Part shown: piece by piece, positions 25,427-38,491 of the stretch
Layout of the letters: every line of letters starts with the position of its first letter
How positions within the stretch are numbered: the stretch's first letter is position 1
Assembly: GCA_007258455.2 (NCBI GenBank)
Contig: VDFB02252616.1
Location: forward strand, 118,518,552 to 118,582,551
Source of the DNA: Sequoia sempervirens
Taxonomy: Eukaryota; Streptophyta; Pinopsida; Cupressales; Cupressaceae
Length of the DNA: 64,000 nucleotides
Direction: 5' to 3'
The notes under the pieces: generated by a model
Databases searched by the model: none
What the model saw: the letters and a program-made list of their open reading frames with translations, nothing else
Told to the model about the DNA's origin: nothing
Position numbers and translations under genes: made by a program

Positions 25427-26619
25427 AAGTAGGCATATAAATTAGAGCTCTCAGTGTATGAATATGGCACTTTGATACTAGATGTAATGCCCCACCAAAG
25501 GACCCACATGACATTAACTAATAAAAGCATTTTTTTTAAAACAAATATGCACAAAACTAACAACATTAAGATATCATCATGTGCAAGATGACTAACCATG
25601 ATGCCACAAAAGCAAGCGTCATTGCACAAGTGAAAGACTTAGACATAACCAAATACACCCTACCATCTAAGGGATGTAGAAGACATGAAAATGGTCACTA
25701 AAAAAGGGTTTCAACCTTTAAAAGACTCCACAAGGCTAGGAGAATGAACTTCCCAAGAAAAGGTATGACTACAAGACACCTTCATGCAATCTTTAATAAA
25801 ATTAAACTCTCTATATCATAAAATAAAATTTATGTGAATATGCTTATTGGCTCTAATTCTCAAAATCAAATTTATTGCAATAAAATTTTGAGTTTCATAG
25901 TCTATAATAGAAAATGAAAAGGAATGTACAATTTATAATTTTATATATTCCTCTTCATGGACATAATACTTAAAACTTTCAAAAGTGACAACGTTTGAGA
26001 CTTATAAATATATGTCTATCAAATATATAATAACAAAACTTGAGAAACTGTTGAAATAGCCATGATTATCTTCTCAAACTAGAAAGGAAATATAAGCTAG
26101 TTAAGAAAAACAACTCTAGAAATTTAGTTAGAAATTAAACCAAAATATCACCTTCCCAAAATCACACAATCATGAAATGCCAACAATAAATTATGATCAA
26201 GTAGCTCATTAAATTATACTTAATACATTTTTAATTTTTCCACTTGTCAAATTAATGAAGTAGGACATTGATATTATTATTTAAAGATTTTAAATTAGGC
26301 CATTGTGTTGAAATCAAAATTTAAGATAAACTGAGAATTTAATCAAGGGTACATGTACATGACTTTAATTGTATAATTTAATGTACATGTTGTAGGGGAG
26401 GTTGTAATTGTTTGTATAAATTCTATAACATAAATTAGTCTAAATTTTCATGCTATGGATTTTTTAATGTTTTAAATTGAATGTGTCTTCAAATTAAATG
26501 TATTTTGAATTTTTTTACATTCAATGTGATTTATAACTTTCAAATTGTGTACATTATTTAATTAATTTGTTGATATATATTTTTTAATTGTTTAACATGC
26601 AATTGCCATTTCATTGAAC
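25427..26619. other. No recognised gene
   Basis: AT-rich. TGTAATGCCCCACC near 25479 resembles the start of some plant LTRs, but no partner was found. Confidence 0.4.
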
Positions 26620-29600
26620 ATGGAGCCTGAATTTAACATAGAGGATTTTATACCTAATGAATGACTTGAAGATCCCATACATCCACATCTGCCACCACGA
26701 AAAAACCCCACACCTCCACCCTCTCTACCTCCTAACCCCCCATGCCCTATAGTAGATCGGGATTAATTAAGAGAGATCATTAGAGAAAACCTTAATGTGA
26801 TTTAGGAAAATATAGATTTGATAAAAAATGAGCTTGATATCCCCCCCCATCTGGCACGGTTTGTATCTTCGATGCAAACTGTTGTCAATTATGTTCAATC
26901 TATTGATGCAGACCTAGATAGGTTCCATGAATGGAGAGAAGAGAGGATACAATTCTATGCAGATAGATTGTCTTATAAAGAAATTTGTGACCTTAAAATT
27001 ACTAAACAAGCCATTTTCCAATATTTTTTTAGCCCCCAAACAAACAAACCAATTCCACCCACCAAAAAATGAATTTCAATTAAATGGTGTAGGCACCCGT
27101 AGATAGCTGAAATTTTTTGAGATAGATAGTGGATGGTGTTTGATACTCCACCACATGGCAATTGTGAGGTGCCCCTTTACTTTTTGAGAAAGTTATGGGA
27201 TGAGTTTTAGTTGGGTTTGAAACCCAACTATTTTGATATGAGGTCATTTCAAGGAACTAGGCGTGGCATGCCCCAACATAGATTAGGAGCACGTGTCGAT
27301 CCTCAATGACATGCTTCAATTTCTCCTATTGTTTCTCCTCCTTCTCTTGGTGTTCCCATTGCATTTTAGTAGTAGACGATGTTGTTGACATTAGGAGCAT
27401 TGAGATCTCTTTCAAGACATCTCACTCATTAGACTACACACACGATGATTGAAGTGGGCAATAGAGAGCATGGAGGCTCAGGCTATGGGCATACTCAGGC
27501 ATCCACTTCAGGTGACCCACATGCATCTAGGATGGAGTCATATATGGATTTACTATATTCTGAGGATCATCCTACATAGGTATGTACATCTTTTGAACTT
27601 AGGCACATTTAAATAATTTGTTTAAAATGTGCAAAATTCATGTAAATAATAACATTAAATTATGTATATATTAATTCAAGTACTATTCAGTGTAGATGCA
27701 TGATCACACGATGCCTGAATCTCAATATGATCATGTCTGTATTTCGAGTGTTGTAGAATTGGGCTCACCTTTTGGTTAGGTACAAACCAATATATATATT
27801 TTTATTTATGTGGACATATCTAATTTAATTTGAATTTGTACATGTGTGAAATGATATATTGTATCTAGATGTAGGGAGGTCATGTGATACCGAGTACTAA
27901 CCAATCACATGTTATGGTGAGCACTCCTGAGTCATCATTAGCTCATGTGTGTGCTTTCAAAAGTTTGTTAAGTTTAAATTAAATATACATCATAGATCTA
28001 ATTTAATTTGAATTTGTACGCATGTGTGAATGATCTATACATTGTTGTATCTATATGTGTGATGCAAGTACAAAGGAAGAAAATCATTTACTCAATCTCA
28101 TTTAACAAAACTCAACACAATCTTATTTGGTTACTCATCATTTGTTCACTTTTCCTTCACAAATCTCTTAACTCAAGCACTCAAAATTGCATTCAGAGTT
28201 CCAACCTCCTTCAATGACCTTCAAAACACTTTAGTAATCTCAATTTAACCAAAAAAAAAAACAATTGCAATGTCTACCCATTCATATTTCATCACTTCTT
28301 TATGACTGTCCTAAAACATCAAATAGGCCTATTTAGACCCCAACCACAAACAAATTCACCTTTCCAAGCCAAAATTCATTCACCAATAGCACCAACATGC
28401 CTAAATATGTTTGCAAAACAAAATTAGTACATTCCCAATCCATTGTTGAAGACATTCTTTCAAACACCTACCCAAGACCTTCACTTGTTGATTCTAAAAT
28501 TGGACTAATAGAGCCTTTTCCCCCAAATTATACATTGAAACCGAAATAATTTTACACATTTGAGTGTCTTTAGTGCTTTTTTAAAACATATCCTAAAATG
28601 GGTATTAAGTCTTTTGTAACATTGTCTCCAAAATCCACTCAGTCTGTATTTAGGCCTTCACACCAAATGGGGCTTATTGAATATATTAACTCCACAAGAA
28701 ATTTCTCTTGTCCAAAACTTGGAATGTGTTAATTCAGACCTAATCATGCTTAAATTTTTTCCAAAAGTCCATTTCTCAAGATATTTACACAAACCCTAAA
28801 TCTTACTCTCTTGATTACCTTGTTTCTGGACTGAGACACAGTTTATAGTCAGAAATTCCAGTCTTACTCACTTTACCCCTTTTTTTTTTTGCTCTAAAGC
28901 CTTTAGGACATGGAAATTTATTTTTTTACAAAGAGTTTCCCCACCGAAAATCAAGAGATTTCAATGTTTAACATGTGAGAAACATCACTTTTCATATCTT
29001 TGTTTACCCTAAATCAGGGTTTTACTTGTCAGCACCAAATTTCAAATATCTTGCACAAATCTAAACCAATTTAAATGAGACAAAAAGAAAATGGGAGGTG
29101 GTTGAGCCTATTACCATTTAAAAACCATTATCCATGCATCTGAGCCTGTATATTTCCATACAAGGGCTGGAAAGAGTGAATTTATGAAGTAAAATGAAAG
29201 AAAACATTGTTTTTCTTTATTCCCAATCAAAACTTCAACCACCCACGAATTACAAAATGGTTCCAAAGCCTTTTTAAAGGAATTAAATCATGAGTTTTTT
29301 ACTTTCAACTACCCCCAACCACCTAAAACTATAAGTGACCTTTCATATTTCTTATTACATCATTTTTTTGCATATTGACAATTTTTGGACAACTTTTGCA
29401 TTTACACAAATTTTGACATCAAACTTAAAACTTGACCTCCTAAGGGAATTAATACATTGAAAATGACTTGAATGACCCCTTTGGAAATGTTAAACAATAT
29501 AATTTCAATAAAATCAAATTAATTTCAAGGTGCTCCTGCACCAATGCAGGGATTTCATGTGATATCCATGGCGTGCGCACTTGAGACATCATCAACTTTT

Positions 29601-30075
29601 ATGCATGGGAAATCTCAAGTGCATGATCATGAGGTCATATCATTCAAGGTTGTAAACTTTACTAAATCTCCTATACAACTTTTAGGGACCTTATATATAT
29701 ATAAATACATATTCGAGGTTCTAACATATTGTTTGCTTTATTTGAATATATAGGAAATAGTAGATAAAGCATTTGGACCTTCTCAATTGACAGTTATGCT
29801 ACCTATTGAACAAAATGTGCTTGTAGATTCACATGATCATATGGTAATTTATGCATACTAAAAATCATTTTTTACTGTATTTACTAGATATTTAATTAAA
29901 TTTATTTTTATCAAGTTTATATTTTCAAGTTTATATGTTAAATTAAATCAAAATTTCTAAATAACTTTAAATCTAATTTCAAGTTTTTTGTACTCTTCTA
30001 CATCATGAAATAGGTACATCTAGTCCACGTGGAGCAAAGAGGAGACTTGATTTGACTGATCACCCTAATGGTTGA
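26620..30075 (+). pseudogene. Unrecognised spliced gene family, copy B
   Basis: It has the same architecture as copy A at 6335-7790. The N-terminus (MEPEFNIEDFIPNE from 26620) leads to a Pro-rich stretch and then a helical segment with RIQFYADRLSYKEI (26818-27072). A block with WMVFDTPPHGN and VPLYFLRKLWDEF follows at about 27125-27215, then a Ser/Thr-rich region to 27580. Short exon-like pieces bounded by AG/GT follow at about 27697-27777, 27872-27919, 29530-29648, 29754-29842 and 30014-30075, ending in SSPRGAKRRLDLTDHPNG and TGA. Several in-frame stops kill it. About 1.45 kb of unrelated DNA (28065-29520) separates the exons, and one intron-exon segment looks duplicated (27818-28060). Function unknown. 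Confidence 0.5.
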
Positions 30076-31039
30076 TGGTTTTAAATTTTATGGACTATAG
30101 ATCTCTAGTTTTATTTAAATATATGTGTTGGACTTGACATATACATTTTGAACATGTTATTTCATGGACCATTTCACATACATTATATAGATTTATATGA
30201 TCATGTTTGTGTTTATTTATATCAGTTGACGTTAATATGATGATTATATATGCACTCAATTATGATCGTGTTATGTTGATTTTTATGATTATATGCACTC
30301 ATGTATGTATATATATTTTATCTAATTTTCAAGTAATATGCACTATATAAATTCTTATCTAGAATCAAATTTCATATATATTTACATGCCATTGTTGAAT
30401 TAAGTTTAGACATGTCTTAAAATGATTAACTCCTAAATTTCAATAATTTATCACATGGTTATGTGAAAAATTAAAATATTCCTTAAATAGTTTAGATCAT
30501 ATTCATAATAAATTAAAGGCAAGTAATTTTAGCTATTTTCCAATTCTAGCAAATATTTGAGTCACTAAACAAAAATATATCTCCTTGTATGTATAAAATG
30601 TATAATCTATACAATTGAAAAATTATATAAAATGTGGTAAATATAAGACATGATTTGTATAAGATAAAATTGGAACAAGATATTTCAAAAGTGATTAATA
30701 AGTTCATTGAAGTTCATACATCGAACAAAAATATATAGTGTATATTGATGTTTAATATAACTATATAACACGATGAAACATATGTGCATGTAGATACAAT
30801 TAAAGCTTATCAACTTTTAGGTCAAGACCACAAATTGATATTTACATAGTCTCTTGATAATTTCTTTTTACAGTGACAATCACATGGTAGACTGACTTGA
30901 TGAGAACCTACAAAAATAATTAATGTAAGTAAAGTAACTATAGTTTTTATGAGTCATTTAACTAAATAATTCATGCGATAAAAATAAAAATATATAGTAA
31001 AAGTTAGAAAATTGGATCTTATAAATTCCTTACAAATTC
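30076..31039. other. No recognised gene
   Basis: Very AT-rich with many TATATA and CATATA words; no coding region seen. Confidence 0.5.
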
Positions 31040-34000
31040 AAGTGATGTTTTCCATAGGCTAGATTAAGGGGACCTAAGAGGATATAGCTTAAGGGGTCCT
31101 AAGAGAATTCCTTAAGGGGAGTTAAGAGAATGACTTAAGGGGATGTAAGAGGGTGGATTAAAGGGAGTTAATATAATGACTTAAATGGATGCAAGAGGGT
31201 GGATTAAGGGGAGTTAAGAGAATGACTTAAAGGGATGCAAGAGGGTGGATTAAGGGGATGCATGTGATGAACCCTAAACCATTAACCCATATATATTTGT
31301 TATTATAAGTATCTCATGAAACCTAAAAACCCTAAACCCTAAACCATAGGACCTAAAGCCTAGGAGATGAATCCTAAACCATTAACCCATATAGATTTTT
31401 TATTCTAAGCATATCATGAAACCTATAAACCCTCAACCCTAAATCATAGGACCTAAAGCCTAGAAGATGAACCCTAAACAATTAACCCATATAGATTTTT
31501 TATTGTAAACATCTCATGAAACCTAGAAATCCTAAACCCTAAACCATAGGACCTAAAGCCTAGCAGATGAACCCTAAACCATTAACCCATATAGATTTGT
31601 TATTCTAAACATCTCATGAACCTAGAAACCCTAAAAAACCATAAGACCTAAAGCCTACCAGATGAACCCTAAACCCTTAACCCATATAGAGTGACTTAAG
31701 GGATGCAAGAGGGTGGATTAAGGAGAGTTGAGAGAATGACTTAAAGGGATTAAACATCTCATGAACCCTAGAAATCCTAAACCCTAAACCATAGGACCTA
31801 AAGCCTGGGAGATGAACCCTAAACCATTAACCCATATAGATTTTCTATTCTAAGCATCTCATGAAACCTAGAAACCCTAAACCATAGGACCTAAAGCCTA
31901 GGAGATGAACCCTAAATCATTAACCCATATAGATTTACTATTCTAAGCATCTCATGAACCTTAGAAACCCTAAAACCTAAACCATAGGACCTAAAGCCTA
32001 GGAGACGAACCCTAAACCATTAACCCATATAGATTTTTTATTCTAAGCATCTCATGAAACCTAGAAACCCTAAACCCTAAACCATAAGACCTAAAGCATA
32101 TGAGATGAACCCTAAACCATTAACCCATATATATTTGTTATTCTAAGCATCTTATGAACCCTAGAAACCCTAAACCCTAAACCATAGGACCTAAAGCCTA
32201 GGAGATGAACCCTAAACCATTAACCCATATAGATTTATTATTCTAAGCATCTCATGAAACCTATAAACCCTATACCATAGGACCTAAAGCCTAGTAGATG
32301 AACCCTAAACCATTGACCCATATAGATTTGTTATTCTAAGCATTTCATGAACCCTAGAAACCATAAACCCTAAACCATAGGGCCTAAAGCCTAGCAGATG
32401 AACCCTAAACTATTAACCCATATAGATTTGTTATTATAATCATCTCATGAAACCTAAAAACCCTAAACCCTAAACCATAGGACCTAAAGCCTAGGAGATG
32501 AACCCTAAACCATTAACACATATAGATTTGTTATTCTAAGCATCTCATGAACCCTAGAAACCCTAAACCCTTAACCCATATAGAGTGACATAAGGGATGC
32601 AAGAGGGTGGATTAAGGGGATGTAAGAGGATATGACTTAAAGGGATGCAAGAAAGTGGATTAAGGGGATGCATCTCATTAACCCTTTGATTTGCTATTCT
32701 AAGTATCTCATGAACCCTAGAAACCCTAAACCATAAACCATATGACCTAAAACCTAGGAGATGAACCCTAAACCCTAAACCCATATAGATTTGTTATTCT
32801 AAGCATCTCATGAACCTTAGGATATGAAGATCCTAAACCCTTAACCCTAGGACCTAAGGCCTAGGATATGATCCCTACACCCTTAACCCATATAAATTTG
32901 TTATTCTAAGCATCTTGTGAACCCTAGAAACCCTAAAACCTAAACCATAGGACCTAAGGCCTAAGAGATGAGCCTAAACCCTTAACCCATGTATATTTTT
33001 TTATTCTTAGCATCTCATGAACCCTAGAAACCCTAAAAGCTAAATCATAGGACCTAAAGCCTAGGAGATGAACCCTAAACCCTTAACTGATATATATTTG
33101 TTATTATAAGCATCTCATGAACCCTTGGATATGAAGATCCTAAACCATTAACCATAAGGCCTAAATCCTAGGAGATGAACCCTAAACCCTTAACCCCTAT
33201 AGATTTGTTATTCTAAGCATCTCATGAACCCTAGGATATGAAGATCCTAAACCCTTAACCCTAAGACCTAAATCCTAGAAGATGAACCATAAACCCTTAA
33301 CCCATATAAATTTGTTATTCTAAGAATCTCATGAACCCTAGGATATGAAGATCTTAAACCCTAAACCCATATAGATTTGTTATTCTAAGCATCTCATGAA
33401 CCATAGGATATGAAAATCCTAAACCCTTAACCCTGGGACCTAATGCCTGGGAGATGAACACTAAATCCTTAACCCCGAAGTTAAGAGAGTGACTTAAGGG
33501 GATGCAAGATGATGGATTAAGGGTAGATAAGAGGATTTGGCTTAAGGGGTCCTAATAAGATGGCTTAAGGGGAGTTGAGAGAGTGACTTAAGGGGATGCA
33601 AGAGGATGGATTAAGGGTAGATATACAAGAATATGGATTAAGGGGTCCTAAGAGGATGACTTAAGGGGAATTAATAGAGAGACTTAAGGGGATGCAAGAG
33701 GATGGATTAAGGGTAGATATACAAGGATCTGGCTTAAGGGGTCCTAAGAGGATGACTTAAGGGGTGTTGAGAGAGTTACTTAAGGGGATGCAATAGGATG
33801 GATTAAGGGTAGATATATGAGGATATGGATTAAGGGGTCCTAAGAGGATTGCTTAAGGGGAATTAATAGAGAGAATTAATGGGATGCAAGAGGATGGATT
33901 AAGGGTAGATATATGAGGATATGGCTTAAGGGGTCCTAAGAGGATGACTTAAGGGGTGTTGAGAGAGTGACTTAAGGGGATGCAAGATGATGGATTAAGG

Positions 34001-34145
34001 GTAGATATACGAGGATATGGATTAAGGGGTCCTAAGAGGATGGCTTAAGGGGAATTAATAAAGAGACTTAAGGGGATGCAAGAGGATGGATTAAGGGTAC
34101 ATAAGAGGATGGATTAAGGGGTCCTAAGAGAATGGCTTAAGGGGA
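31040..34145. repeat. Satellite array with two alternating unit types (CCCTAAA-type and TTAAGGGG-type)
   Basis: C-type units of about 92-104 bp carry GATGAACCCTAAACC, TTAACCCATATAGATT, ATTCTAAGCATCTCATGAA and CCATAGGACCTAAAGCCTA. Successive GATGAACC starts fall near 31811, 31903, 32005, 32101, 32202, 32293, 32395 and 32495. G-type units at 31040-31260, 31690-31750, 32580-32670 and 33478-34145 carry GACTTAAGGGGATGCAAGA, GGATTAAGGGTAGATAT and TTAAGGGGTCCTAAGAGGA, also with a period near 100 bp. The embedded CCCTAAA is the Arabidopsis-type telomere word, so this is an interstitial telomere-like satellite, not an active telomere. Confidence 0.9.
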
Positions 34146-34462
34146 TATGAAATCAATTATAAAATTTTTATAAAATGACAATGAATTATTTAGTTTTATA
34201 TTTATACTATCAATTAAATGTATCTAGAACTATATATAGTTACCTGTCTCTAGATTTGAATTCCATTGTAATATATATGCATGCCCTCTCTTTTTTGTAA
34301 TGCATCTAGTTTTGGGAGACTTAAAACAAAAAATGATACAGAACTTTAATTAGGAAATGACTAAAGACACACATATATATAGACATGTATATGTGATAAT
34401 TTTTAACTATATATCGACTATCAATTAAATATATATACAACTATATACTTACCTATATTTAT

Positions 34463-36672
34463 TTACTTTGTTGTACCATCTGCATCCTCTCTTTTTTGTA
34501 ATGCATCTATGATTGTCTCATGATCATCTATTGAAAGTGTCCATAACACTTTATTAGTAGTCCTCCCTTGATATCTAACTAATTTTATATTGGTTTCCAA
34601 AATCAAATGTGAATAATGTATAATATTCTTGTGTCTTTCATAATCTTCAAATGCAGGCAAGCCATTCTTTCTTATCAAATATTTTCAAAGCCAAGTGCCA
34701 ACAACAACCATAGAACCAGTTGGATACTCAAATTTTTCATCATCCACTCTAGGATGTACCAACTTATGTTTTCTCTCAACACATCTATCCAATCAATACT
34801 CTCTCTCCTCTTCATTCCCATTAGGTGCAACAAAAACATACACGTGTCCTGCAAAAATAAATAAAAAAATCAATAAAGAGTGACTTATATTTAATTCACA
34901 TATAAACATGCATAAATATAAAATTCAATTCAATTTAATGTACCTTATTGTACAAGATCCAAAACACGATTATAATCATCTGATGCATACACTTGATTAT
35001 CTTCAATTGTTGTTCCATGTTGAACATGTGTCGATGTAGGTGTTAAGACTCTGTGTTTCCATTCTTCAACCTATTCCATATTTTCACACGCTTCACAATC
35101 ACCTGCAATACAAAATTGAAAAAATCATGCAAGCTCCCTTTTCCATATTGTCCATGTGTTTGCATTCGAACTCTTAAATGAATGCCATTTTGAAGATCCA
35201 TTAATTGTTTCACAATCTTGTCGAGTAAAAATATCATTTTCTTCAACTAACCAAAAGAAACGTCGAATTATTGAGCTCTCACTTGTTCTTGTAGATAATT
35301 TGGTATTGCACCAATCTACAATTGCATGTGTATCTCTGAATTTTGCAGCATCCTAAAATTTTAGTTGCTCTCTAGCAAGAGCTCTTTTCACACATGAACT
35401 TGCTAATTTTGCATCATCTAATTTTTTTTATATAATTTGGTTTGAGTCATATCTAAGAGATCCTTTGGATGAGGTTCACGAATTTTGGAATCCACCCTTA
35501 ATTTTAAAACATCTCTAATGTTAGGTGATACTCTTGTATTATCATGCCAATATTTTTTGATTAAAGATTTGATTTCATTAGTTAATTTCATGTCTAACCT
35601 TGGGAGTCTACCACTAAAACTCCAACATTGATTATGGATCATTTTCAATACTTTCTCTTCTTTTAACAACTCTTATCAAAGTTTTAGGATTTACTTTTAT
35701 ACATTTACTAATCTTAATTAACATTCTTTTATTTGAAGTTGCTTTATTAACTAGAGTAGTTGTTATTGCATGAAAAGTTTCATTCTTATCTTTAGAATGA
35801 CTTTTCTTACCTATATAATCAATATAATTAGCAACACTATATATGACTTGTTCTATTGAATCATCTTTATTTTTTGGTTTTACAAAAATACCTAATTTTT
35901 TCATCACTTTTCTCATTTTTGACATTCTCATCAATTGCATCATGGGTTGACATTAAAATCCTAATTTATTTCTATAAAAAAACATTCTATATATTCTATT
36001 TCCATAAGTTCTCATTTTTCTCCAAGAAAATCTACCAGAAAGGTTATCTAGCACATCTTTTTCAATTGTAAAAAAAACATTTTTATTTTCATTCATACAA
36101 GGGGTTTCATTTTCATTCACACAAGGGGTTTCATTTTCATTTTCGAACATAAAAGGTATTTCATTCTCATTTTCATCAATATGAGGGATTTCATTCTCAT
36201 TTGCATTCATATAAGACATTTCATCATTTTTTTGTTTTTGCATTGTTTCAAACCTAGATCTATTGATACCATCAATGGTGTATCCAACTTCCTCTAAATA
36301 ACTAAGATCAATATTATCGAGACTTGGATTTGAAGACATACTTGGATAAAAATTTTAAATAGGTGCATTTTCCATATCATTGAGAGGTGGATTTGAAGAC
36401 ATACCTGAGGTTATTTGCATAGGTACTATTTCCATATCATTCAAAGTTGAAGTTGAAGGCATAGTTGGGTTTGTATCCATAATTTTATTTTCTTCCATAT
36501 TCACCATCTCCACATTTGCATCATCTACATTCATCTCATCCTTCATGGTTTCCTCTTCAACATTCATGGAACTAGATGTTTCCAAAATTTTCATTTGACG
36601 AATCCTTTCTCTTCTATCCATTTGACCTTTTTCCTCCATTTCCCTATTTTCTTGAATTTCTTTGGGTGTCAT
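34463..36672 (-). pseudogene. Transposase-like gene, internally deleted copy 1
   Basis: On the minus strand, from Met at 36672: a charged N-terminus (RRERIRQMKI); an acidic stretch with seven-residue-like repeats of NENETP type (36230-36080); a basic helical region (35943-35632); then NTRVSPNIRDVLKLR and REPHPKDLLDMTQTKLY (35560-35420). The reading jumps directly to SCVKRALAREQLKF and AIVDWCNTKLS (35410-35290), WHSFKSSNANTWTIWKRELA, and a C-terminal part with FEYPTGSMVVVGTWL, SHLILETNIKLVRYQGR and DDHETIIDALQKRED (34740-34463). Compared with the copy at 58950-63655, the centre is missing, including the CGG zinc segment and the EAGHGKG motif. It resembles uncharacterised transposase-like proteins that I recall from mosses, lycophytes and aquatic animals (memory only). 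Stops and frameshifts are present. Confidence 0.55.
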
Positions 36673-38486
36673 TAACTTTCTACATTTATTTTATTTTCCT
36701 TTGCTTTGATCCCATGGTTACCAAACCCTTTTTGAGAACAAAACAAATGATTCTCAACCTATTTTCAAATTTCTATTTCCTTCAAATATTCAAATAAAAC
36801 TATATAGTATGAAGATCCTTTCTTTTGTAAACTTTGAAGTACAAAAACATCACGAATACATCCAAAAGATCTCTTTTTCCAAATTTTCTTGTAAAATGTT
36901 CTTGTACTTGATTCCACTTCATAAAATTCAACCTGCACTAGTCTCTTCCAATAATTTGAATAGAATATTCCCTATTAAGAGATTGCATAAGACAATAGTG
37001 CAATAAAAAATGTAGAAAATGGTGCTTTTAGACCGTACTATAGAAAAGGAATGTTGCAGAAAAAATGTGCTCTATCAATATTTTCCAAATTGAGAAAAAA
37101 ATGGCTAAATAAGAAATGTGTGTGTTATAAAACACATACACATTCTATATTAGAAATGTGTATGCGTTATATAATGCATACGCGTTATATAATGCATACA
37201 CGTTACCTTTACCTAATGGGTAAATAGGTAATGCACACACGCTATTAAAAATTTGAATCTCCAACCCACATGCAGCCTCAGTTTTAGACTTGGGAAAGGC
37301 TTGGCAACCCAATCCTTAGCCTTTGACCTGCAGCTAAAGAACTAAGGAAGATTCAAGAGGAATGCCCAACTTTGGCAATATGGTTGATGGACTTTTTTTA
37401 TGAATCAATCTATGAAATTAAAACCCATTAGAGAACACGATGTCTAGTTTTAAAATATATAATTTTTATTAAGACTGGATTATATTTGTTATTTTTTAAT
37501 TTATTTCTAAACAAACTAGTCTATAAACTTGAAATATCAAGCTTTTTTTAATTTTTTAATAAAATTTTTTGGTTAAGTTTCTTGTAAATTTTTTTATATG
37601 GCATCAATCTTCAGAAAATTCTATACACAATGAAAAAAAAGATTAAAAAAATGTTTAGTTTAGGTCCAATTATGTTGTCCATACACATTGATTTTTAAAA
37701 ACAACAATTAAGACCAATAAAAATTCAATAAAAAAATATTCAAAAACAAATTACAAAAAAATATCCTCATCAATATTCATGTTGTTAGCTCTCTTTCCCA
37801 AAAAGGAATTAGCAAAATACTTTTATTTGGGTCAAAAAGTGATGTTGGTACATGTGCATGGTATGGTTAAAAAAAGACGACTTTTAAAAATTGGTTTTTA
37901 TACATCCCTATCAAAGTTTAATTTCTATCATCTGGGTATTTGAATAAATTATATATTTGGAAACTATATTCAAAATGCTAAATTTCATATTATTTAATTT
38001 TTTAAGATTCATTGTTTAAGTTCTTCAAATTTTCAGTCCAAGTGTGACAAATTCTAAAAAAAAACAAAAACACTTCCACTTTTTGAGCTTTTTGTGGACC
38101 CAACTTCTTACATCAGCCCTAGTACTTAAGTATAGTTGAAGGGTTTCAAGGTCTTTTTTCCAATTGTTTAAGCTTATCTTCGAGGACATGTGCAACAATA
38201 ACCTCAAAATCCACATGAATGGTTAGTGATAAAGAAGACACACACAAAGTAGGACTAGGGAGAGGATCAAAGATAGATTTCATAACTGCAATTACTTGAG
38301 TGAAAGAGTTATGAAACTCAAACTCAATGTCAGATGCAATTGCAACATGAGAAGCCATGAGTCTATAACTATGTCTCACATGAGTAGTTGATATGGGACA
38401 CCAAGTCATGAAGCGCATAATTTGATAATAAGATTCACGACACCTCAGTGTTCATACAATGATGGGATGAATGAATGATGATGACA
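36673..38486. other. No recognised gene; palindromic-word cluster near the left end
   Basis: At 37110-37245, upstream of the transposase-like copy 1, words such as ATGCGTTATATAATGCATACG and TACACGTTACC recur. At 37830-38110 GGGTCAAAAAGTGATG and CACTTCCACTTTTTGAG sit in inverted order about 240 bp apart and may be a diverged relative of the 798-bp TIR element. Nothing coding is recognised. Confidence 0.4.
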
Positions 38487-38491
38487 GAAAC

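Noticed and set aside
31040..34145. CRISPR-like array
   Set aside because: The repeat units are long, diverged and contiguous, without unique spacers; this is plant nuclear satellite DNA.
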